This document shows positions 1-9,125 of a stretch of 64,000 nt of DNA, piece after piece (position 1 is the stretch's first letter; every line of letters starts with the position of its first letter). Origin of the DNA: Luteolibacter sp. (GTDB lineage Bacteria > Verrucomicrobiota > Verrucomicrobiia > Verrucomicrobiales > Akkermansiaceae). The notes beneath the pieces were generated by a model. It saw nothing but the letters and a program-made list of their open reading frames with translations. It was not told the DNA's origin and did no database searches. The position numbers and the translations under genes were made by a program. The stretch is from contig JAUYNL010000053.1 in NCBI GenBank assembly GCA_030696085.1, positions 1 through 64,000 on the forward strand, in the 5' to 3' direction.

Positions 1-674
1 AACATGAAATACCGGGCTGTGAAAAACCATCCGACGAAGTCCGAGAACATCCTCAAGGACCAGACCATCGCGTTGCAAGGCAAGCACAAGGGGATGAAAC
101 TGCGGCGTGTCGAGGCATGGGTGGAGGTGGACGGCAAGTGGCGGACGATGGTTTTCATCACCAACAACACGGAGTGGAGCCCGCGTTCCGTTTGCGATCT
201 CTATCAGAGGCGCTGGGACATCGAGGTGTTTTTCAAACAGGTCAAGCAGAGCCTCAAGCTCGGCAGTTTCCTCGGCCACAGCGCCAACGCGGTGAGATGG
301 CAGGTTTACACGGCGCTGCTGGTGTATGTGCTGCTTCGATACATGGCGCACCTGTCAACCTGGGGGCACGGCTTCACGCGCTTGTTTGCCGTCACGCGTT
401 CGGCGCTATGGGAAAGGATCGACCTGATGGCCTTGTTGAAATCCTATGGGACAGCATCCGGGCGATTCAAGGTGATCGGAGCGCTCAACACCGCCTGGCT
501 GCCGGGTTTTGCGCCCGCCAAGACGTGATCTCATGGGACAGCATCGCCACGCGAACACCGGGATATATCAACTGCCCTCAAAAAATCCGCAATCGCCATT
601 TCCCCAAAACGACCTCAAAGCCTCGCAAATTCAAGGCTCAGGACGCGCCGTGCCCAGTCCGTGGGACGGCAGTG
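1..674 (+). mobile_element. IS4-like insertion sequence, 3' part (left end outside window); right end resembles the TIR of the copy at 35302-35990
   Basis: Transposase C-terminus plus a conserved 3' tail ending gtgggacggcagtg, matching the tail and terminus of the 35.3-36.0 kb element. Confidence 0.75.
4..528 (+). CDS. IS4-family DDE transposase, C-terminal part
   Basis: YQRRWDIEVFFKQVKQSLKLGSFLGHSANAVRWQVYTALLVYVLLRYMA typical of IS4-family transposases. Confidence 0.85.
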   Translation: MKYRAVKNHPTKSENILKDQTIALQGKHKGMKLRRVEAWVEVDGKWRTMVFITNNTEWSPRSVCDLYQRRWDIEVFFKQVKQSLKLGSFLGHSANAVRWQVYTALLVYVLLRYMAHLSTWGHGFTRLFAVTRSALWERIDLMALLKSYGTASGRFKVIGALNTAWLPGFAPAKT

Positions 675-771
675 TTTTGCTTTCATTTTGTGTGGTTCAG
701 GTTCGGGTCAATGCCCGCCCCCGGCCACCACAATCATAGCTTAGCTCCTGGCCCGATTTTCGGGGTCCGCC

Positions 772-1089
772 TCAGTGCGACGGCTGGATAACATAATGCA
801 CCTTGCGTCGCATTTGTTTTCCAAAGGCGGCGACATCAGCTTTGTTTTCTTCATACCAGACTTGCAAAGGCGTTGACGCTCCAGTTTTGAGGAGAACATC
901 GAGAGGAAGGTCTGGATAATCCTTGCCCAACTCCTTCTTCGCCGCCGTCTCGTAGTTGTCCGAGAGGTAGCGCAGGAAGAGGAAGGAAAGCATGTAGTCG
1001 CGGAAATCGTCCGCATCCATCGCACCGCGCAGTTGGTCGGCGATGCCCCAGAGGGTGGAGCCCAGTTTCTTTTGGTTGGTGTCGGTCAT
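772..1089 (-). pseudogene. hsdM: Type I restriction-modification methyltransferase HsdM, N-terminal fragment only (105 aa)
   Basis: KLGSTLWGIADQLRGAMDADDFRDYMLSFLFLRYLSDNYE is the HsdM N-terminal domain; ORF stops before the SAM-binding domain. Confidence 0.85.
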
Positions 1090-2096
1090 TTCTTCGGGCG
1101 GCGTTTGATTTTGGCTTCGAGCGCTTTGAGGTCGGCCTCGTCCTCTTGATCGGCGGCCTGCGCTTCCTGGGTCTTCCGGCGCTGGTCGTAGTCGAGATAG
1201 AGGGCGCTGGTCTGGTTCTCCATCTGTTCATGGCTGATGGAGCCCGCATGGGCCAGCAGCGGGAAGCCGTTGGAGGTGATGATCTGGTCCACGTTCCCCT
1301 TCCAGAAAGCCATGCGCGTCTCCTGCTTGCACTTGGCCCGCAGTTCGGCGGTTTCCAGGAAGATGACCACCAACCGGTTCAGGGTGTCGGTTTCGTCCTC
1401 GGTCAGGTAATTCTTGGCCACGACGATGTCCGCCTTGCGCACCTTGTCGCCCTTCCATGCGAGCAGGCCGAAATGCGGATCGGCGGGATTCGCCCGTGCG
1501 GTGATGAGTTCGGCGGCGGTTTTCCGCGTCACGGCGAAGATCAAAAGGTTTTGCACGGTGGCGAAGAAGACCTGCGTGGCCTTGTCGGTCTTTTCGTAGT
1601 CGCTGCTCAGGGCAAAGAGGTCCCGCACTTTCTGGTAAAAGCGCTTTTCGGAGGCCCGGATGTCGCGGATGCGCTCCAGCATCTCGTCAAAATAATCCGG
1701 CCGACCATCCGGGTTCTTCAGCCGCTCGTCGTCCATCACGAAGCCCTTGAGCAGGTATTCCTTGAGGACGGTGGACGCCCAGCGGCGAAATTGCACGCCA
1801 CGGGGAGATCGCACGCGGTAGCCCACGGCCAGGATGGCGTCCAGGTTGTAGAGCGTCACGGGGCGCTGCACCTCCCGGGTGCCCTCGGTTTGAACTGTCA
1901 AGGATTCCTTGACAGTTGCCGCCGGGTCCAACTCCCCTTCCTCGAAGAGGTTTTTCAAGTGCAGGGAAATGTTCTGCTTGGTGGCGTCGAAGAGTTCCGC
2001 CATCTCAAGCTGGGTGAGCCAGATCGTCTGCTCGTCCGCCCGTAGCTGGATGCGGCTCTTGCCATCGTCGGTGGTGTAGAGGATGAGGTCGTTCAT
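1086..2096 (-). CDS. rhuM: RhuM family protein
   Basis: Family pattern IWLTQLEMAELFDATKQNISLHLKNLFEEGEL...LYNLDAILAVGYRVRSPRGVQFRRWAS; ATGA overlap with the hsdM start. Confidence 0.85.
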   Translation of the reverse strand: MNDLILYTTDDGKSRIQLRADEQTIWLTQLEMAELFDATKQNISLHLKNLFEEGELDPAATVKESLTVQTEGTREVQRPVTLYNLDAILAVGYRVRSPRGVQFRRWASTVLKEYLLKGFVMDDERLKNPDGRPDYFDEMLERIRDIRASEKRFYQKVRDLFALSSDYEKTDKATQVFFATVQNLLIFAVTRKTAAELITARANPADPHFGLLAWKGDKVRKADIVVAKNYLTEDETDTLNRLVVIFLETAELRAKCKQETRMAFWKGNVDQIITSNGFPLLAHAGSISHEQMENQTSALYLDYDQRRKTQEAQAADQEDEADLKALEAKIKRRPKK

Positions 2097-2111
2097 GGGG
2101 AAAATGGGGAA

Positions 2112-2201
2112 TCAGTCCCAGACATGGCGTTCGTCATAGTCGATGCCGTATTTCTTGAGGAAGGCACGGTATTCGTCCTGAAACGTCCGCGTCCGGTGAA
2201 A
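2112..2201 (-). pseudogene. Remnant of IS200/REP-type (Y1) transposase C-terminus
   Basis: Minus-strand translation FHRTRTFQDEYRAFLKKYGIDYDERHVWD* matches the C-terminus of Y1_Tnp family transposases; no upstream catalytic part. Confidence 0.7.
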
Positions 2202-2430
2202 GACGAACCCAGCGTTCCAGACCAAGCAAAGAGTAAATCTCCAGATTCAACGCGGTTTCGTTCTGGCACTGGAGCTTGGGAGTAATTGAACTCAGCGGAA
2301 CGGATCGTTCAGATTCTGGATGCGGATGATTGGAGTCCCGGTTGGTTTCCAGTCTTCCGGCTTGAAGGCACAACCGTTAAAGAGGCTATGTTTCGCCCCG
2401 TTGGGGCTGAAGATGTGGAGGCGGTCGTCA

Positions 2431-5400
2431 TCATTTCAGCCGTTTGAGATTGGTATCCGCCAGCAGGGTGCGCATCTGGGTGATGGCGATTTCGTTGAGC
2501 TTGAGCAGGCGTTCGGGAGCCGGGAGTCCTTGGCGGATGAGCACGGAGTTGAGGCTTTCGAGGTTGGTGAGGACGACGAGTTGCTCCAAGGGGGCGTGGT
2601 CGCGGAGGTTGCCGTCCACGAAGGTTTGCAGGGCGGCCGTGGCGAGGTGGTGCCGGGAGGCGATGGTGGCGAGTTCGGCTGCGTCCTTTTTCGCCTTGAA
2701 GCGGGTGTAGCCGTCGCGGATGGCTGTTTCGCTGAGGCCTTCGCCGGCTTTGAGTTTGCTGATGTATTCGGCGATGTCCTCGCGCTCGTCGATGAACTTG
2801 GCATCGGACTGAATGAGGCCGATGAGTTGCTCGCGGGTCATCTTCTGCTTGCCCGGCTTCTGTTGGGAGTAGCGGGAGATGAGGCCCATGATGTAATCGT
2901 AATCAATGACGGCGGAGGCGAAGAGCACGAACTCGAAATCGATCTGGTCCACGGCGGAAGACTCGCCGAGCTGGGGCTCGGCGTTCCCGGCTTTCTGCTG
3001 CGCGCGGAGGCGCTGGGCGGTTTCCAGATAGACCCCGCGGAAGGCTTGATGATCCTCCGGCGGCAGCACTTCGGCAATCGCCTGTTTGTTTTCCTCGGTG
3101 AGGTCGGTGTATTGATCGAGCTGGGTCTTGAGCCGCTGGACCTCCTTGAAGTGATTGATGAAGGCGGCGCGGGCCTCGTCGCCCTTGAGATTCGGCACGG
3201 CTTCCGGGGCGCAATCGAGGCCCTGGGATTTCATGAAACCGTCCAGATTCTTCACCGCTTCCTCCAGTTTCTGGATGACGACCGGGGCCTTATCCACCAG
3301 CCAGATTTCACGGGCTTGATCGCTGGATTTTTCACCGGAGAAGAGGGCGATGGCGGTATCCACGGCGTCCTGCTGCTGGCGGAAATCGAGGATGTTGCCG
3401 TAGGGCTTGGAGCCGTTGAGCACGCGGTTGGTGCGGGAAAAAGCCTGGATCAAGCCGTGGTGCTTGAGCTTCTTGTCCACGTAGAGCGTGTTCAGGAATT
3501 TGGAATCGAAGCCGGTGAGCAACATGTCCACCACGATGGTGATATCGATCTTGTGGTGCGGGACTTTCGGGTCGGCCTTGCGCAAGTCCTCGTTGGGCCA
3601 CTGGTGGTCCTTGATGCGCTTCTGCACGTCCTGATAGTAGAGATCGAACTCGCTGAGCTTGTGGTTGGTGCCGTAGCGGGCGTTGTAGTCGGCGACGATG
3701 GCCTTGAGAGCGTCCTTTTTCTTCTCCGGCTCGACTTCGTTGTCCGCCCTTTCCTGTTCGAGATCCTCGGCGAGTTGCTCGATGTCCTTTTTGCTCTCCG
3801 GATTTTCCGCGAGTTGAGCGGGTGGGGAAAAGACGCAGGCGATGTTCAGCGGGTGGAAATCGGGATCGGCGGCCTGTTTCTCCGCCTGAATGGATTGAAA
3901 GAGCCCGAAGTATTCGATGGCGTCATTGATGGAGGACGTGGCGAGCAGGGCATTGAAGCGGCGTCCGCCGGTGGCGGCGTCGTGCTTGGAAAGGATGGCC
4001 TCGATGACGGCCTTCTTGGCGATGGCCTCGCCGGGCTTGGGAACGGTTTTGCCCTTCTCCTCCTTCGGCTTGAAGTAGTCCACATGAAAGCGGAGCACGT
4101 TCCCGTCCTCGATGGCGTGGGTGATGGTGTAGGCGTGGAGTTCCTTCTGGAAGAGATCCATGGTGGTGACCAGCGAGGCCACCTCGCCCTCGATTTTCTG
4201 CGAGGTGGCGTTTTGCTCGAAGATGGGGGTGCCGGTGAAACCGAAGAGCTGGGCCTTGGGGAAGAACTCCTTGATGGCCTTGTGATTCTCCCCGAACTGC
4301 GAGCGGTGGCACTCGTCGAAGATGAAGACGATGCGTTTGTCCCGGAGTGCCTCAAGCTGCTCCTTGTAGGTCTGGTAGCCGTGCTTTTTCCGCTGCTTGT
4401 TGCGCTTGCTGTTCTCATCCAGCGCGAGGCCGAGTTTCTGTATGGTGGTGACGATCACCTTGTCCGCGTAGTCATCGGAGAGAATCCGCCGGACGAGCGC
4501 GCCGGTGTTGGTGTCTTCCTCCACGCATCCTTCCTGGAAGCGGTTGAACTCCTCGCGCGTCTGGCGGTCGAGGTCCTTGCGGTCCACGACGAAGAGGCAT
4601 TTGTGGATTTCCTCATTGTCCTTCAGCAAGGTGGAGGCCTTGAAGGAAGTGAGCGTCTTGCCGCTGCCGGTGGTACTCCAGATGTAGCCGTTGCCGGAAT
4701 CGTCGTGAATGCACTGCACGATGTTTTTCACCTGATACACCTGATACGGGCGCATCATCAGGAGCTTCTGCTCGCTGGCGATGAGCACCATGTAGCGGCT
4801 GATCGTCCGGCCGAGCGTGCATTTCACGAGGAAGGTCGCGGCGAAGTCGTCGAGGTGGGTGATTTTCTTGTTCTTCTCGTCGGCGAACTGGTAGATGGGC
4901 AGGAAACGCTCGTCGGCGTTGAAGGCGAAGTGGCGGGCCTTGTTGTTGGCGAAGTAGTAGGTGTTGGTGCGGTTGCTGACGATGAAGAGCTGGAGGAAGC
5001 AGAGGAGGGTTTTTGAGTAGCCGTTGCCGGGATCGTTCTTGTAATCGACGATCTGCTCCATCGCCCGCCGCGGGTTGACGGTGAGGGTTTTCAGCTCGAT
5101 CTGGACGCAGGGGATGCCGTTGATGAGGATGATGACATCGTAACGGTGGTGGCTGTTGTCCGTGTTGATGCGGAGTTGCCGGATGACTTCAAACGTGTTT
5201 TTGCACCAGTCCTTGATATTGACGAGGGTGTAGTTCAGCGGCGTGCCGTCATCGCGGGTGAATGCGTTGATCTGGCGGAGGAGCTTGGCGGCGGCGAAGA
5301 CATCGGGCGTGATGATTTCGTCGAGCAGGCGGGCGAACTCGCCGTCGGTGAGGCGGACGCGGTTGAGGGTCTCGAATTTTTCGCGGAAGTTCTGTTCGAG

Positions 5401-5544
5401 CTTGGCGCGGTCGGTGATGTCCGGGCGGTATTCGTATTTGAGGCGCTGGAGGGTGCCGATGAAGCCGTATTCGATGGTGTCCTCCCGGACGACAGAACTT
5501 GGGAGATCCGGCGCGTGGTGGTAGGAAACCTTTGGGGTGGTCAT
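2431..5544 (-). CDS. hsdR: Type I restriction enzyme HsdR
   Basis: GYIWSTTGSGKTLTSFKA Walker A, FDECHRSQFGEN DEAD-like box, FGFTGTPIF; start taken at MTTPKVSYHH (5544). Confidence 0.92.
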   Translation of the reverse strand: MTTPKVSYHHAPDLPSSVVREDTIEYGFIGTLQRLKYEYRPDITDRAKLEQNFREKFETLNRVRLTDGEFARLLDEIITPDVFAAAKLLRQINAFTRDDGTPLNYTLVNIKDWCKNTFEVIRQLRINTDNSHHRYDVIILINGIPCVQIELKTLTVNPRRAMEQIVDYKNDPGNGYSKTLLCFLQLFIVSNRTNTYYFANNKARHFAFNADERFLPIYQFADEKNKKITHLDDFAATFLVKCTLGRTISRYMVLIASEQKLLMMRPYQVYQVKNIVQCIHDDSGNGYIWSTTGSGKTLTSFKASTLLKDNEEIHKCLFVVDRKDLDRQTREEFNRFQEGCVEEDTNTGALVRRILSDDYADKVIVTTIQKLGLALDENSKRNKQRKKHGYQTYKEQLEALRDKRIVFIFDECHRSQFGENHKAIKEFFPKAQLFGFTGTPIFEQNATSQKIEGEVASLVTTMDLFQKELHAYTITHAIEDGNVLRFHVDYFKPKEEKGKTVPKPGEAIAKKAVIEAILSKHDAATGGRRFNALLATSSINDAIEYFGLFQSIQAEKQAADPDFHPLNIACVFSPPAQLAENPESKKDIEQLAEDLEQERADNEVEPEKKKDALKAIVADYNARYGTNHKLSEFDLYYQDVQKRIKDHQWPNEDLRKADPKVPHHKIDITIVVDMLLTGFDSKFLNTLYVDKKLKHHGLIQAFSRTNRVLNGSKPYGNILDFRQQQDAVDTAIALFSGEKSSDQAREIWLVDKAPVVIQKLEEAVKNLDGFMKSQGLDCAPEAVPNLKGDEARAAFINHFKEVQRLKTQLDQYTDLTEENKQAIAEVLPPEDHQAFRGVYLETAQRLRAQQKAGNAEPQLGESSAVDQIDFEFVLFASAVIDYDYIMGLISRYSQQKPGKQKMTREQLIGLIQSDAKFIDEREDIAEYISKLKAGEGLSETAIRDGYTRFKAKKDAAELATIASRHHLATAALQTFVDGNLRDHAPLEQLVVLTNLESLNSVLIRQGLPAPERLLKLNEIAITQMRTLLADTNLKRLK

Positions 5545-5798
5545 CTGACAGGAAATGAATGGCGGTAGCCGTTTGCGTTTCGCCGAAGACACGATGAGGC
5601 GAGGGCTTCGTCGAAGCTGGTGGATTCGTGCATGGCTTGATTTGGAGACTAGTTGGCAGTGATGGTGAGGAAAGCCCAAAGGACTTGAGGAAGTAGAATA
5701 CTGAGAGAGCGATAGCGAACCCCAAGACTCCCGGCAAGGCCGCTAACCGCTTGGGCGCAGCCAATGCCGAAAACGTGCTGTTTGTTCCGGTCCATGGT

Positions 5799-6071
5799 TC
5801 AGTCGATTGAGGCCAACCATTCGCCGACCACCACCATTTCCGGGCCTTCGTGGGGTGCGACGGGGATGGGATCGTAGTCCGGGTTCAGGGGGAGGAGTTC
5901 GATGCGGTCGTGCTGCCAGGCGTCTTCGGAGACGGTTTTGGCGGAGTGGTATTTTTTCACGGTGAAGCGGCCGCCGTTTTCCGGGACGCCCACCCGGCTT
6001 CGTCCCGCATGGGCGGGGCTACGCCGTGGCGAGTTCCGGATCGAGGATCTTGGAAAAACGTGACCCATCAT
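5799..6071 (-). pseudogene. Possible S24/LexA-like peptidase C-terminal remnant
   Basis: FTVKKYHSAKTVSEDAWQHDRIELLPLNPDYDPIPV resembles S24-type C-termini; N-terminal part does not look coding. Confidence 0.35.
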
Positions 6072-6286
6072 GGCTTTGCGTTTCTTTCGATTTTACCCAG
6101 CTTCTCGATGGCCTCGGCGAGATGTTTGTCCACTTCGCTGGGTTGCTGGTCGATCCGATGTCGGTATTGCTGATACTCGATTTCCGCCTTCTGCCGGGCT
6201 TGTTCGGTGGAGATCCTGCCGGCATGGGTGAGCACGTCGTAATCGCTCAGACGCTGGAAATCATCCAGTTTTGCGATCCAATCCAT
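6068..6286 (-). pseudogene. Second RhuM-like C-terminal fragment
   Basis: WIAKLDDFQRLSDYDVLTHAGRISTEQARQKAEIEYQQYR resembles RhuM-family C-termini; N-terminal domain missing. Confidence 0.6.
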
Positions 6287-6402
6287 GATCTCTTATCCCT
6301 TTCCCGCACCCCGCCACCATAGCTTAATTTAGCTCTTCCGTGGCCGGAGAAGCGGGATTGACCGGGCTTGCGCGGGGTGAGGGGATGGTGTGAGCTTGCG
6401 CC

Positions 6403-7377
6403 GTGTTTGCGACCTACGTGCATGACTTGAATCCGGTGCTTTTGCGCATCACCGATGCGATCCAGCTCCGCTGGTATGGGCTGGCGTATCTGATGGGCTT
6501 CATCGGCGGTTTTTACCTGCTGCGCCATCTGGCGCGGCGCGGGCTGTGGGTGCTGAAGCCGGAACAAACCGGGGATTTCATCGCGGCGGCCGCCTTGTTC
6601 GGGGTATTTCTCGGCGGGCGCATCGGCTACATCCTCTTCTATCAATTACCAAAGGTCGGATGGGGGGAACTGGCCAATGATCCGCTGCTGGTGTTCCGTG
6701 TCTGGGAAGGCGGCATGGCCAGCCACGGCGGGATCCTGGGATTGGTGATTTTCACCTGGTTCTATGCGAAAAAACACAAGGTCACCTGGACCGGCCTAGG
6801 CGATGGTCTCTGCGTGGTCGCCCCGGTGGGTTTGTTTTTCGGGCGGATGGCCAATTTCATCAATGGAGAACTCTACGGACGGGTGGCCGAGGGCGTGAAA
6901 TGGGCGGTGAAATTCCCGCTCTCGCTGGTCGAACAACCCGTCGAGGTCCAGAGCGCCGCCTGGCAGGAATGCACGCGGGTGGAACCGAGGCTCTCCGAGA
7001 CCGATTCGCTCGATGTTCTGATCGCCACCGCCCGAGAAAACCCGCAGGTTTCTGAAACCCTGGCGAATTTTCTCCCGGCACGGCATCCCTCGCAGATCTA
7101 TGAGGGCTTGCTGGAAGGCGCCTTGTTGTTTGCGATTCTCTGGGTGGTGCGCACCCGCTTTCCGAAAGCACCCGATGGCTTGCTGACCGGCTTGTTTTTC
7201 GCGCTCTACGCGATTTTCCGGATCATCGGCGAGCAATTCCGCGAGCCGGACGCCGAGATGGTGGGCATGCTGACCAAGGGCCAGTTTTTCTCGCTCTTCA
7301 TGTTCCTCTTCGCCGCCGCATTTTTCGTTCACGCCTGGCGCGGCTGGAGGAAAAGCGCGGAAATCAAGGCAGTGTGA
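6403..7377 (+). CDS. lgt: Prolipoprotein diacylglyceryl transferase
   Basis: LRWYGLAYLMGFIGG, FRVWEGGMASHGG, FFGRMANFINGELYGR; GTG start. Confidence 0.93.
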   Translation: MFATYVHDLNPVLLRITDAIQLRWYGLAYLMGFIGGFYLLRHLARRGLWVLKPEQTGDFIAAAALFGVFLGGRIGYILFYQLPKVGWGELANDPLLVFRVWEGGMASHGGILGLVIFTWFYAKKHKVTWTGLGDGLCVVAPVGLFFGRMANFINGELYGRVAEGVKWAVKFPLSLVEQPVEVQSAAWQECTRVEPRLSETDSLDVLIATARENPQVSETLANFLPARHPSQIYEGLLEGALLFAILWVVRTRFPKAPDGLLTGLFFALYAIFRIIGEQFREPDAEMVGMLTKGQFFSLFMFLFAAAFFVHAWRGWRKSAEIKAV

Positions 7378-8311
7378 CCTGCAGCACGGTGGTGTCCGTC
7401 GCGGCCCGCAGCGGCTTCGTATCCCGCGGCAGCAGCAGGAATTGTCCTTTCGAAAAACGCCGGCCGGCCTCGCTTTCGAGCGCGCCCTCTACGACGGATA
7501 GAATGGAAAACCGACCGGCATCGGGATTGGCGAGGTGTTCCCCCGCGCTTAGGAATTTGCGGTCGGTCTTGAAATAGGCGCAACTCGCCAGAGTGTCGCC
7601 CTGCGGCGTGTCCATCGCGGGTTCGAAGTCCTCGAAGTCGATGCTCGCGAGGGATTGCGCAACGTGAAGTTCGCGCGGCTTGCCATCGAGGCCCATGCGG
7701 TTCCAGTCGAAGACCCGGTAGGTGGTGTCCGAGTTCTGCTGGATCTCGTGGATCAGAAAACCCGCGCCAATGGCGTGCAGGCGACCGGAGGCGATGAAGA
7801 TCGAGTCGCCCGGTTGCGGCTGGATGGCGTGCACGCGATCCGCCACGCTGCCATCCGCGATGGCTTTCTCGAAATCCGCGCGAGTGACGCCGTTTTTCAG
7901 GCCGACATAAAGTTTCGCGCCCGGATTGCAGTCGGCGATAAACCACATCTCGGTTTTCGGTTCGCCGCCGAGTTCGGCCGCGCGATCTACCGGCGGATGG
8001 ACCTGGATCGAGAGGTCATCGCGGGCATCGAGCACCTTGATGAGGATGGGGAAACGTGGATGGCCCTGGTATCCAGAACCGAAAATCTCCTCGCGGCGGG
8101 ATGTCCAGAGTTCGTGCAACGGAGTCCCGGCCAGCGGCCCTTGATCGACGACCGACTGCTCTTCCTCGCGGTCCACAATTTCCCATGCCTCGCCGAATGG
8201 CTGCTCCGGATCGGGCAGGCTGCGGCCGTAGATGCGTTCCAGTTCGCGCCCGCCCCAGACGCGCTGCATGTAGAGGGGCGTGAAGGTGACCGGTTCCACG
8301 GGCAGTCTCAT
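7364..8311 (-). CDS. manA: Mannose-6-phosphate isomerase, class I
   Basis: ERIYGRSLPDPEQPFGEAWEIVDREEEQS; IQVHPP metal-binding motif; start at MRLPVEP. Confidence 0.9.
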   Translation of the reverse strand: MRLPVEPVTFTPLYMQRVWGGRELERIYGRSLPDPEQPFGEAWEIVDREEEQSVVDQGPLAGTPLHELWTSRREEIFGSGYQGHPRFPILIKVLDARDDLSIQVHPPVDRAAELGGEPKTEMWFIADCNPGAKLYVGLKNGVTRADFEKAIADGSVADRVHAIQPQPGDSIFIASGRLHAIGAGFLIHEIQQNSDTTYRVFDWNRMGLDGKPRELHVAQSLASIDFEDFEPAMDTPQGDTLASCAYFKTDRKFLSAGEHLANPDAGRFSILSVVEGALESEAGRRFSKGQFLLLPRDTKPLRAATDTTVLQVTLP

Positions 8312-8348
8312 AGGGATAGCGCCGTGGAATTGCAATCGTTGCATGGCC

Positions 8349-8963
8349 TTACGCCGCGTGACGGAGCAGCGCGACCAAAACGCCCTGGATGATCAGCTCC
8401 CGTGCGGGCAGCAAATCCGGATAATCCGCGTTTTCAGCGCGCAGGAAGGGCTTGCCGCGTTCGACGAGATAGCGTTTCAGCGTGGTTTCCCCGTCGATCA
8501 GCGCGGCCACGATGTCGCCCTTGCGGGGTTCGCGGAATTCGAGAATCACGGTGTCGCCGTTGCAGATATGGGCGTCGATCATCGAGTCTCCACGGACTTT
8601 GAGGGCGAAAGTGCGGGCATGGCGGGGAATGCCGAGCGCCGAGATGTCCACCGAAATGCAGCCCTGACGCTCCGGTTCCGCATCCTGGGACATGCCTGCG
8701 GCGATATCCCCGTAGATCGGAATGTCCGCGATCTCGCCGCGATCAAGATCCTCAGGGAAAATGACGGCTCTCGCCTTGCCGGCAAGACGCTGGATCACGC
8801 CCTTGCGTTCCAGCGCTCGCAGGTGGCTCATGGCGGCGGTTTGGCTGGCAAAACCGAAATAATGCTGAAGCTCGCGCGTGGACGGCATGATGCCCGTCTG
8901 GCGCTGCGACATTTTCAAGTATTCCACGATTTGCTTTTGGCGCTTGGTCAGTTCGATGTGCAT
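8349..8963 (-). CDS. lexA: LexA repressor
   Basis: LTKRQKQIVEYLKMSQRQTGIMPSTREL wHTH; S24 catalytic KVRGDSMIDAHICNGD and GETTLKRY; start at MHIELTKRQ. Confidence 0.92.
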   Translation of the reverse strand: MHIELTKRQKQIVEYLKMSQRQTGIMPSTRELQHYFGFASQTAAMSHLRALERKGVIQRLAGKARAVIFPEDLDRGEIADIPIYGDIAAGMSQDAEPERQGCISVDISALGIPRHARTFALKVRGDSMIDAHICNGDTVILEFREPRKGDIVAALIDGETTLKRYLVERGKPFLRAENADYPDLLPARELIIQGVLVALLRHAA

Positions 8964-8975
8964 GGCTTTGAACAG

Positions 8976-8989
8976 TGTTCCGGAGAACA
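8976..8989. promoter_or_regulatory. Putative LexA-binding site TGTTC-CGGA-GAACA
   Basis: Perfect 5-bp inverted arms with 4-nt spacer, 13 nt upstream of the lexA start. Confidence 0.75.
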
Positions 8990-9125
8990 AAATCTTTTCC
9001 GGGCCGCTGTTCAAGCGAAATATCACATCGCGTGAAAATCCTCACACGCCACCGCCGGAAATCGAATGGAACGACGGCTTGCCGTCCCGTAATTCGGTGC
9101 TTAGGGTGTGCCTGAAACCATTCCC

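Noticed and set aside
117-791. 224-aa + strand ORF overlapping the IS transposase
   Set aside because: Out-of-frame overlap; the transposase frame has clear family motifs
1146-2045. 299-aa + strand ORF opposite rhuM
   Set aside because: Antisense shadow of a recognisable RhuM gene
2320-5016. 898-aa + strand ORF opposite hsdR
   Set aside because: Antisense shadow ORF in GC-rich DNA; repetitive V/L/G/E composition, and the minus strand encodes a clear HsdR
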